In this document: positions 45,881-52,893 of the stretch, in pieces
Position numbering within the stretch: position 1 is the stretch's first letter
How the letters are laid out: each line of letters opens with the position of its first letter
Source: Xanthomonas sp. F10
GTDB lineage: Bacteria > Pseudomonadota > Gammaproteobacteria > Xanthomonadales > Xanthomonadaceae
Reading direction: 5' to 3'
Length of the DNA: 64,000 nt
Assembly (NCBI RefSeq): GCF_014206815.1
Contig: NZ_JACHNP010000001.1
Location: 772,456-836,455, forward strand
The notes under the pieces: generated by a model
Told to the model about the DNA's origin: nothing
Database searches by the model: none
The model's input: the letters and a program-made list of their open reading frames with translations, nothing else
Program-made: the position numbers and the translations under genes

Positions 45881-47253
45881 AGCTTGGCGACGCGGAACCG
45901 GCGGCCCTTGATCTTGCCGGCCTGCAGCTGCGCCAGCGCCTTGCCGGCGTGGGCGCGGGCGATGGCGACGTAGGAGCGGGTGGGGTAGATGGCGATCTTG
46001 CCGATCGCCGCGCCGGACAGCCCGGCATCGCCGGTCAGCGCGCCGAGGATGTCGCCGGGGCGCAGCTTGTCGGTCTTGCCGCCGTCGATACGCAGGGTGA
46101 CCATCGCCGCCTGCGGCAACTGCGCCGGCCGTGCGGTGGCCAGCGGCGCGCGCGACCAGCGCAGCGGCTGGCCCTGTTCGGTCTCCAGCGCCTGCGCGCG
46201 CGCGCTCTCGCGCGGCGCCACCAGGCTCAGGGCCAGGCCGTGCTTGCCGGCGCGCGCAGTGCGGCCGATGCGGTGGCGGTAGGTCTCGCTGTCGGTCGGC
46301 AGTTCGTAGTTGATCACCGCCGCCAGGTCTTCCACGTCCAGCCCGCGCGCGGCCACGTCGCTGGCGACCAGCACGTTGCAGCTGCGGTTGACGAAGCGCA
46401 CCAGTACCTCGTCGCGGTCGCGCTGCTCCATGTCGCCATGCAGCGCCAGCGCGGAGAAACCGAACTGCTGCAGCGAGCCGGCGACCTCGTCGACCTCCTT
46501 GCGGGTATTGCAGAACACCACGCTGGACTCGGGCGTGAAGCGCAGCAGCAGGCCGGCCACCGCCTTCTGCCGGTAGGTGGGATCGACCTCGAAGAACTGC
46601 TGGTCGATCTCCGGCGCGCTGTCGGCGCCTTCGACGGTGATCTCCGCCGGTTCCTTCAACAGGTCGCGCGCCAGCGCACGAATCGCCTCGGGGAAGGTGG
46701 CCGAGAACAGCAGGCTCTGCCGGTGCTTGTCGCAGCGGCTGGCGATCTCGCGGATCGGCTCCTCGAAGCCCATGTCGAGCATGCGGTCGGCCTCGTCCAG
46801 TACCAGCGTGCGCACCCCGCCAAGATGCAGCGCCCGCTTGCGCGCCAGCTCCTGGATGCGGCCGGGCGTGCCGACCACCACCTGCGGGTCGTGTGCCTCC
46901 AGCGAGGCCAGCTGCGGCGCCAGCGGCATGCCGCCGGTCAGCACCACCAGTTTCATGTTGGGAATGCCGGTGGCGAGCTTGCGCAACTGCTTGCCGACCT
47001 GGTCGGCCAGTTCGCGGGTCGGGCACAGCACCAGCGCCTGCGCGCGGCTCAGCGCCGGATCCAGCTTGTGCAGCAGGCCCAGGCCGAACGCGGCGGTCTT
47101 GCCGCTGCCGGTGGGCGCCTGCACGATCGCATCGCGTCCGGCCAGGATCGGCGGCAGGCTCTGCGCCTGCACCGGGGTCATGCTGGTGTAGCCGAGTGCA
47201 TCGATGCCGGGCGCGAGCGCCGGGGAGAGGGAGAGGGTGGCGAAATCGGTCAT
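45877..47253 (-). CDS. dbpA: ATP-dependent RNA helicase DbpA
   Basis: DEAD-box helicase of 458 residues, activated by hairpin 92 of 23S rRNA during large-subunit assembly. Core motifs: Q-motif near GYTSMTPVQAQSLP, APTGSGKT, PTRELADQ, VGTPGRI, DEAD (LVLDEADRM), SAT, and the C-lobe VASDVAARGLD with HRIGRTARAG. The C-terminal RNA-binding domain typical of DbpA (KLRPGDILGALTGDAG, then GRRFRVAKL) is complete, which separates it from RhlB and RhlE. It is followed by the overlapping DUF6985-like gene and is divergent from uup. Confidence 0.96.
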   Translation of the reverse strand: MTDFATLSLSPALAPGIDALGYTSMTPVQAQSLPPILAGRDAIVQAPTGSGKTAAFGLGLLHKLDPALSRAQALVLCPTRELADQVGKQLRKLATGIPNMKLVVLTGGMPLAPQLASLEAHDPQVVVGTPGRIQELARKRALHLGGVRTLVLDEADRMLDMGFEEPIREIASRCDKHRQSLLFSATFPEAIRALARDLLKEPAEITVEGADSAPEIDQQFFEVDPTYRQKAVAGLLLRFTPESSVVFCNTRKEVDEVAGSLQQFGFSALALHGDMEQRDRDEVLVRFVNRSCNVLVASDVAARGLDVEDLAAVINYELPTDSETYRHRIGRTARAGKHGLALSLVAPRESARAQALETEQGQPLRWSRAPLATARPAQLPQAAMVTLRIDGGKTDKLRPGDILGALTGDAGLSGAAIGKIAIYPTRSYVAIARAHAGKALAQLQAGKIKGRRFRVAKL

Positions 47254-47283
47254 GCGGCATTTTAGCTGGTGGGGCCGGGACTC

Positions 47284-47383
47284 GGGACCCGGGACCCGGG
47301 ACCCGGAGCGTCAACAGCAAAAGGGCATCTCGACTCGCACGACGCGCCGCTTTTTGCTTTCCGGGTCCCGGGTCCCGGGTCCC
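47284..47383. repeat. Large hairpin of GGGACCC heptads before uup
   Basis: Three tandem GGGACCC units plus GG (47284-47306) and their exact reverse complement (47361-47383): a perfect 23-bp stem. Inside, AGCAAAA (47316-47322) pairs with TTTTGCT (47352-47358), extending the structure. It ends 12 bp before the uup ATG and is immediately followed by TACAAT. Confidence 0.8.
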
Positions 47384-47395
47384 GTACAATACGGC

Positions 47396-49291
47396 ATGCC
47401 TCTTATCACTCTGCAGAACCTCGACTACAGCGTCGGCGGCCCCTTGTTGCTGGAAAAGACCGACCTGACGATCGAGCCGGGCGAACGCATCGCCCTGATC
47501 GGTCGCAACGGCGCCGGCAAATCCACGTTGATGAAACTGATCGCCGGCGAGCTCAAGCCCGATGACGGCGAGGTCCGGGTCCAGCAGGGCGTGCGCATCG
47601 CGCGGCTGGAACAGGAGGTGCCGCACGGCGCTGCCGGCAGTGTGTTCGACGTGGTCGCCGACGGCCTGGGCGCGCTTGGCCATTGGCTGGCCGAGTTCCA
47701 CCGGCTCAGCCATGCCGCCGAGTTCGACGGCGATGCGCTGGGCGCGGTGCAGTCGAAGATCGATGCGGCCGATGGCTGGGCCCTGGATCAGCGGGTCAAC
47801 GAGACCCTGACCCGCCTCGAGCTGGACGGCGACGCCGAATTCGCGCGGCTGTCCGGCGGCATGAAGCGCCGCGTGCTGCTGGCGCGGGCGCTGGTGTCGT
47901 CGCCGGACCTGCTGCTGCTGGACGAACCGACCAACCACCTGGACATCGAGGCCATCGACTGGCTGGAAGGCTTCCTCAAGGGCTGGAACGGCAGCGTGGT
48001 GTTCGTCACCCACGACCGGCGCTTCCTGCGTGCCCTGGCCACGCGCATCGTCGAGATCGACCGTGGCCAGGTCAGCAGCTGGCCGGGCGACTGGGCCAAC
48101 TACGAGCGCCGTCGCGAGGAGCGGCTCAATGCGCAGGCGCAGGAAAACGCGCGCTTCGACAAGCTGCTGGCGCAGGAAGAAGTGTGGATCCGCCAGGGCA
48201 TCAAGGCGCGGCGCACCCGCGACGAGGGCCGGGTGCGGCGATTGGAAGCGATGCGCCGCGAGCGCACCCAGCGCCGCGAACTCGGCGGCAACGTGCGCAT
48301 GGAGGCCGCGCAGGGCGAATCCTCCGGCAAGAAGGTGATCGAGGCCAAGGACCTGGGTTTCGCCTTCGGCGCGCGCAGCATGGTGCGCGATTTTTCCACC
48401 ACCATCCTGCGCGGCGACCGCATCGGCCTGATCGGCCCCAACGGCAGCGGCAAGACCACGCTGCTGAAGCTGCTGCTGGGCGAACTGACCCCGGACCAGG
48501 GCGAAGTGCGCGCCGGCACCAATCTGCAGGTGGCGTATTTCGACCAGTACCGCGCCACCCTGCGCGAGGACTGGAGCGCGATCGAGAACGTGGCCGAGGG
48601 CCGCGACTTCATCGAGGTCAACGGCAAGCGCAAGCACGTGCATGCCTACCTGCAGGATTTCCTGTTCACCCCGGAACGCGCGCGCGCGCCGATCACCCGC
48701 CTGTCCGGCGGCGAGCGCAACCGCCTGCTGCTGGCGCGGCTGTTCGCGCAGCCGTCCAACCTGCTGGTGATGGACGAACCGACCAACGACCTGGACGTGG
48801 AAACCCTGGAGCTGCTGGAAGAACTGCTCGGCGACTACAGCGGCACCTTGTTGCTGGTCAGCCATGACCGCGACTTCATCGACAACGTGGTGACCTCGAC
48901 CATGGTCATGGAAGGCGACGGCCGCATCGGCGAATACGTCGGCGGCTACAGCGACTGGGTACGCCAGCGCCCGGCGGCGCCGGCCAGCGCGATGGCGGTG
49001 GCCAAGGCTTCGGCCACCGCCGCGGCGACCACGCCGGTGGCGGCGGCTGCGGCGCCCGCGTCCGCACCGGCCAAGCGCAAGCTCAGCTACAAGGACGCGC
49101 GCGAACTGGAGCAGTTGCCGGCGCGGATCGAAACGCTGGAACAGCAGGTCGCGGCGCTGACCGAGGCGATGACCGACCCGGCGTTCTACCAGCGCGACGC
49201 GGCGGCGGTGAACGCGCACACGCAGGCGCTCAGCCAGGCGCAGGCGGATCTGGATGCGGCGTATGCGCGCTGGAGCGAACTGGACGGCTGA
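47396..49291 (+). CDS. uup: ABC-F ATPase Uup
   Basis: Cytosolic ABC-F protein of 631 residues with two ATPase domains and no membrane part; Uup acts on ribosomes and branched DNA. Domain 1: Walker A GRNGAGKST, signature LSGGMKRR, Walker B LLLLDEPTNHLD. The linker has Arg-rich helices (RRTRDEGRVRRLEAMRRERT). Domain 2: GPNGSGKTT, LSGGERNR, LLVMDEPTNDLD. An Ala-rich tether precedes a C-terminal coiled coil (ELEQLPARIETLEQQVAALT), the DNA-binding domain typical of Uup. GGGACCC repeats lie on both sides of the gene. Confidence 0.96.
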   Translation: MPLITLQNLDYSVGGPLLLEKTDLTIEPGERIALIGRNGAGKSTLMKLIAGELKPDDGEVRVQQGVRIARLEQEVPHGAAGSVFDVVADGLGALGHWLAEFHRLSHAAEFDGDALGAVQSKIDAADGWALDQRVNETLTRLELDGDAEFARLSGGMKRRVLLARALVSSPDLLLLDEPTNHLDIEAIDWLEGFLKGWNGSVVFVTHDRRFLRALATRIVEIDRGQVSSWPGDWANYERRREERLNAQAQENARFDKLLAQEEVWIRQGIKARRTRDEGRVRRLEAMRRERTQRRELGGNVRMEAAQGESSGKKVIEAKDLGFAFGARSMVRDFSTTILRGDRIGLIGPNGSGKTTLLKLLLGELTPDQGEVRAGTNLQVAYFDQYRATLREDWSAIENVAEGRDFIEVNGKRKHVHAYLQDFLFTPERARAPITRLSGGERNRLLLARLFAQPSNLLVMDEPTNDLDVETLELLEELLGDYSGTLLLVSHDRDFIDNVVTSTMVMEGDGRIGEYVGGYSDWVRQRPAAPASAMAVAKASATAAATTPVAAAAAPASAPAKRKLSYKDARELEQLPARIETLEQQVAALTEAMTDPAFYQRDAAAVNAHTQALSQAQADLDAAYARWSELDG

Positions 49292-49369
49292 AAGGCCGGG
49301 ACCCGAGACCCGGAACGGCAGCCGCCACAGCTAGGCGGCTCCGGCTGGAGCGCCGCGTGTGCGCTCGTC

Positions 49370-49435
49370 GTAGGAGCGGCTTCAGCCGCGACGGGCGTTC
49401 CCGGTGAATGCAGTCGCGGCTGACGCCGCTCTTAC
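49370..49435. repeat. REP pair (BIME-like) with GTAG head
   Basis: GTAGGAGCGGCTTCAGCCGC... (49370-49392) and its inverted partner ending ...CGCTCTTAC (49413-49435), 20 bp apart. A third, inverted single copy lies at 49541-49563. They fill the gap between uup and the barstar-like gene together with a GGGACCC-like stretch near 49296. Same family as the pair at 51611-51676. Confidence 0.85.
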
Positions 49436-49540
49436 ACGATGTGCGCGCAGGCTCGCGTCCACGGATGTGCCTGTGCCACCAATAGTGAGCGATGGCATCA
49501 GTTCGCACGCCGGTCGCGATGGCGATCGCTCCGACGGCCG

Positions 49541-49563
49541 GTCGCGGCTGAAGCCGCTCCTAC
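49541..49563 (-). repeat. Single REP element, inverted
   Basis: GTCGCGGCTGAAGCCGCTCC then TAC: reverse complement of the GTAG-headed REP at 49370, directly before the 3' end of the barstar-like gene. Confidence 0.85.
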
Positions 49564-49572
49564 GCATTGCGC

Positions 49573-50016
49573 TCAGTCGGACTCCGCAGGCGCTTCCGGT
49601 TCCTCGCTGCCACCCACGAACGCGACGAAGCTGACGCCGTCCTGCGCCCACTCGCGGGCGACGTCGTCGAGGATCTCCAGCAGCACGTCGAATGCCGGCT
49701 GCGCCACGCTCTGCAACTGTCCGGCGTCCTCCAGCAGCAGCGCATAGCCGCGCGGCGAGGGCAGCCAGGACAGGTCGCGCAGGCCGTCGGTGAGCGCGTC
49801 CCAGTTGCGGCCGAAGCCGGGCGGAAAGTCCAGTTGCGCGGCCAGCCGCATCAGCAGCATGGCCTTGCCGGTGCAGCCGTGCAGGTCGATCCGGCACAGC
49901 CGCAGGCCGGCGTCGCGGGCCAGCGCGGCGACGCTGTCCAGGTCGCGGTTGGCCACGCGGTAGACGCCGGAAGCGGCCGGCTCGGCCAAATTCAGTGCGA
50001 ACGGGAAGCCGCTCAC
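49573..50016 (-). CDS. Barstar-family ribonuclease inhibitor
   Basis: Protein of 147 residues with the barstar-fold pattern LCRIDLHGCTGKAMLLMRLA, the inhibitor loop region LDFPPGFGRNWDALTDGLRD, and a C-terminal beta/alpha part (YALLLEDAGQL). No signal peptide, so it is cytosolic. It starts at a GTG overlapping the stop of the RNase gene (GTGA), giving tight coupling. It is expected to bind and neutralise the ribonuclease encoded just upstream in case it remains in the cytosol. An acidic C-terminal tail (SEEPEAPAESD) is extra compared with classic barstar. Confidence 0.88.
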   Translation of the reverse strand: MSGFPFALNLAEPAASGVYRVANRDLDSVAALARDAGLRLCRIDLHGCTGKAMLLMRLAAQLDFPPGFGRNWDALTDGLRDLSWLPSPRGYALLLEDAGQLQSVAQPAFDVLLEILDDVAREWAQDGVSFVAFVGGSEEPEAPAESD

Positions 50017-50483
50017 GGCGCCGGCCTCGCACCGCCCACCTGGAAGCTGCGGAAACTGTCGTAGTGATCGTCGCTGTAGTACCAGACCTGCGGCGGCGCG
50101 CCGCCGGTGACGATGCGGCGCGCGCCGCGATGCGACAGGCCTGGGGTATCGACGGTGTATTCACGGTAGTAGCCGCGCGGTTGCGCCGGCAGCCGGTTCT
50201 CGCGGTTGCCGAACACGCTGCCATCCTGGCGATGCGGGAACGGCCCGCCGCGCAGGATCAGCGCCACCGTGGCGCGTGCCTCGGGCGGCAGGAACGCCGG
50301 CAGGTCGGGCGATGCCGCGTCGGCTGCGGGCGCGGATCTGCCGGGCGCGGTGTAGGGCGCCTGTGCGGCCGCGTCGAGCGAGGGCGCGAACTGCTGGTGC
50401 GGCGGATGCTGCAGCCCGCGGATGCCCCTCAGCCCGCCCACCAGCAACACGATGGCGGCGATCAACAGCACGGGCTTGCGCAT
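50013..50483 (-). CDS. Exported guanyl-specific ribonuclease (RNase Sa/barnase type)
   Basis: Protein of 156 residues with an N-terminal signal peptide or anchor ([17 protein letters not shown]), a Pro/Ala linker and a C-terminal microbial RNase domain (about 62-150). FGNRENRLP and [11 protein letters not shown] align well with RNase Sa. By that alignment the catalytic residues are E108, R123 and H140 (DDHYDSF). It should cleave RNA after G. The gene overlaps that of a barstar-like inhibitor. Export means the target is outside the cytosol: extracellular RNA scavenging or action on other cells are both possible. Confidence 0.88.
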   Translation of the reverse strand: MRKPVLLIAAIVLLVGGLRGIRGLQHPPHQQFAPSLDAAAQAPYTAPGRSAPAADAASPDLPAFLPPEARATVALILRGGPFPHRQDGSVFGNRENRLPAQPRGYYREYTVDTPGLSHRGARRIVTGGAPPQVWYYSDDHYDSFRSFQVGGARPAP

Positions 50484-50778
50484 GGACTCTCCTGCAGGAA
50501 CGGCAGCGGCGCGCGGCATGGCGCCATCGCGCACAGTATGGGCCGGCCTGCCTGTTCCGGCTCTAAACGCCGCCGGTCATGCCGGTGACGCAGGCGATTC
50601 ACATCCGACTAACCGGGGCGTGGGGCATGGTAGGCGCCGATTCGCAAGGCCGGCCGGCACCGCCACCGCGGGATGGGACGATGTTTCCCCGGCCGCGCCC
50701 TTGGTAAGGCCGCCGACCGTCCCTACCATTGCTCACGCAACGCTCGTCCTTTCGACGGCGAAAGTCCAGGAGAACCGC

Positions 50779-51390
50779 ATGGCCTACACCCTCCCCAAGT
50801 TGCCCTACGCCTACGACGCGCTGGAACCGCATATCGATGCGCAGACGATGGAGATCCATCACACCAAGCATCACCAGACCTACATCAACAACGTCAACGC
50901 CGCGCTGGAAGGCACCGAGTACGCCGATCTGCCGATCGAGGCGCTGGTGTCCAAGTTGAAGTCGCTGCCGGAGAACCTGCAGGGTCCGGTGCGCAACAAC
51001 GGCGGCGGCCATGCCAACCACTCGCTGTTCTGGACGGTGATGGCGCCCAACGCCGGCGGCGCCCCCAGCGGCGACGTCGCCAAGGCCATCGACAGCGAAC
51101 TGGGCGGCTTCGACAAGTTCAAGGACGCCTTCACCAAGGCCGCGCTGACCCGCTTCGGCAGCGGCTGGGCCTGGCTCAGCGTCACCCCCGACAAGAAGCT
51201 GGTGGTCGAGAGCACCGCCAACCAGGACAGCCCGCTGTTCGAGGGCAACACGCCGATCCTGGGCCTGGACGTGTGGGAACACGCCTACTACCTGAAGTAC
51301 CAGAACCGCCGTCCGGACTACATCGGTGCGTTCTTCAACGTGGTCGACTGGAAGGAAGTGGAGCGCCGCTACCACGCCGCGATCGGCTGA
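50779..51390 (+). CDS. sodA: Superoxide dismutase (Mn/Fe family)
   Basis: Cytosolic enzyme of 203 residues that dismutates superoxide. Metal ligands by family alignment: H27 ([10 protein letters not shown]), H81 (HANHSLFW), D164 and H168 ([18 protein letters not shown]). The GGGHANH form and overall length favour Mn over Fe, but metal choice is not certain. SD AGGAG precedes the ATG. A strong terminator follows 23 bp after the stop, so it is monocistronic. Confidence 0.95.
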   Translation: MAYTLPKLPYAYDALEPHIDAQTMEIHHTKHHQTYINNVNAALEGTEYADLPIEALVSKLKSLPENLQGPVRNNGGGHANHSLFWTVMAPNAGGAPSGDVAKAIDSELGGFDKFKDAFTKAALTRFGSGWAWLSVTPDKKLVVESTANQDSPLFEGNTPILGLDVWEHAYYLKYQNRRPDYIGAFFNVVDWKEVERRYHAAIG

Positions 51391-51413
51391 TCGCGCGCCA
51401 GCATCGCGAAATG

Positions 51414-51442
51414 AAAAAGGCCGGGTTCGCCCGGCCTTTTTT
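51414..51442 (+). terminator. Rho-independent terminator of sodA
   Basis: A 12-bp stem AAAAAGGCCGGG/CCCGGCCTTTTT with a TTCG tetraloop and run of T. The A run before the stem makes it potentially bidirectional. Confidence 0.93.
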
Positions 51443-51610
51443 GTGTGGATGCCAGACAGATGCGCTGGAGGTGCGGACGGGGTGTGGCTGCGAGGCAAAG
51501 AAAGGCAGCTTGGTGCGTTGCCTTCGCGCGCGTGCGCAGGCTGCTTCGCAGCGGTGGCGGTCTGCGCCGCATCGGTGACCGCTTGTGTTGCTGCGTCGAA
51601 AAGGCCACTT
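51443..51610. other. Left part of the sodA/EEP intergenic region
   Basis: The gap between sodA and the EEP-like gene (51391-51823) holds the terminator, this stretch without a recognisable gene, the REP pair at 51611-51676 and about 150 bp of non-coding DNA at the 3' end of the EEP-like gene. Confidence 0.45.
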
Positions 51611-51676
51611 GTAGGAGCGGCGTCAGCCGCGACCGGCGTTACCGGGAATGCCCGTCGCGGCTGAAGCCGCTCCTAC
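51611..51676. repeat. REP pair (BIME-like) with GTAG head
   Basis: GTAGGAGCGGCGTCAGCCGC... (51611-51633) and inverted partner (51654-51676) ending TCCTAC. Same 66-bp overall length and similar core as the pair at 49370-49435, showing that the dimer is the mobile unit. Confidence 0.87.
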
Positions 51677-51823
51677 AACAGATGCAGCGATGCGTGACGA
51701 ACGCATGGCATCAGTGGTGCCCGATCGCTCCGGGCCGATGCCATGTCGATGCCGGTCCATCCCATCCGGCGCATCGCACGGCCGTGATCGCACGGCGCAG
51801 GAACGCGCCCAGCCTGCCGTCCG

Positions 51824-52717
51824 CTACGGCGCCGGTTGTAGCGATGTCGGTATCTGGTCGAGCGGCTGCAGCACCATCAGCAGGCCGCGCGTACCGGCTG
51901 CGGGCAGCTCCGGCGCCGGCGCGAACAGGCGTGCGCCGTGCACGGGACGGAAGTGGCCGCGTTCGAAGAACACATGGTCGGCGGCCGCCGCCGTGCCGGG
52001 TGCACGCGCACGCACGTCGATGCGGTTGCGCGCCGCCTCGCCGCGCACGCTGGCGTCCTCGAAGCGGGCCGCCAGCGGCGCCAGGGCGGGCGCGCGCGCG
52101 GCGGCAAAGAATCCGCCGGCCAGCACCGACGGCACGTCCTCGGCGGTGGCATCGATCCATGCCATCAGATCCTCCGCCTGTTCGCGACGGCTGGCGCCAC
52201 CGTCGCGCGCGGCGTGCAGGCGGGTGAAGTACAGGTTCACCGGCTGCCCATGCAGATCCACCCGCACCAGGCCGGCCACGCTGTAGTCCTCCAGCGGATG
52301 CAGCAGGGTCTCGGCTTCCTCCAGCACCGGCAGGCGGGTCAGCAGCGCATTGCCGCGGCGTTGCGGCCGGCTCGGCGGATCGGGGCTGATGAAATGGCAG
52401 TGGTAGCCCAGGCGCGCGGCCAGCCATTGCGCCTGGTTCGGCAGCTCCGGCGTCTGCAGTACCTCCTGCAGCGCGACGGCGTCGGGATGCAGGCGCTGCA
52501 GGGCTTCGACGATCCGCTCGCGGCGCGCGCTCCAGTCGTCGCCGTCCTGCGCCTGGCGTGGATCGCCGGCGAGGGTGAGGGTGACCACGGTGAGGGGAGG
52601 GCCCGGCGTTGCAGAGACCGCGGGCGCCGCATCCGCCGCCACGTGCGCCTGTGCCAATGCGGCCACGGCCAGCAACAGCCAGCCGGTGCGATGCCATCGG
52701 AAGACGCGGGGAGTCAT
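51824..52717 (-). CDS. EEP-fold (endonuclease/exonuclease/phosphatase-like) exported protein, degenerate
   Basis: Exported protein of 297 residues (signal peptide WLLLAVAALAQAHVAADA). Overall pattern of the exonuclease-endonuclease-phosphatase fold: LHPDAVALQEVLQTPE with the metal Glu at E85, GNALLTRLP, and NRIDVRARAP near the end. Key catalytic residues are lost: the usual GDFN/GDLN motif reads GGFF (201-204), the terminal SDH is not found, and the first conserved Asn is replaced. It is therefore probably not an active nuclease or phosphatase, and may be a binding protein. The unusual residues could be confirmed only by alignment. Confidence 0.75.
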   Translation of the reverse strand: MTPRVFRWHRTGWLLLAVAALAQAHVAADAAPAVSATPGPPLTVVTLTLAGDPRQAQDGDDWSARRERIVEALQRLHPDAVALQEVLQTPELPNQAQWLAARLGYHCHFISPDPPSRPQRRGNALLTRLPVLEEAETLLHPLEDYSVAGLVRVDLHGQPVNLYFTRLHAARDGGASRREQAEDLMAWIDATAEDVPSVLAGGFFAAARAPALAPLAARFEDASVRGEAARNRIDVRARAPGTAAAADHVFFERGHFRPVHGARLFAPAPELPAAGTRGLLMVLQPLDQIPTSLQPAP

Positions 52718-52893
52718 GCGGGCGATGCTACGGTGCAGGGTCTCAGGGTTGCGTATACAGCCCGTGGTGCTGCGGCAGCCGCCACACAATCGCTGCGGCG
52801 CAGGTGGCACTCGCGCATATCGCCCCGCCTCCGGCGCGCAGGCGCGGAGGCGGGGCGGGAGGCGGGACGCGGCGTCGGCGCCGCGGCCCTTGC

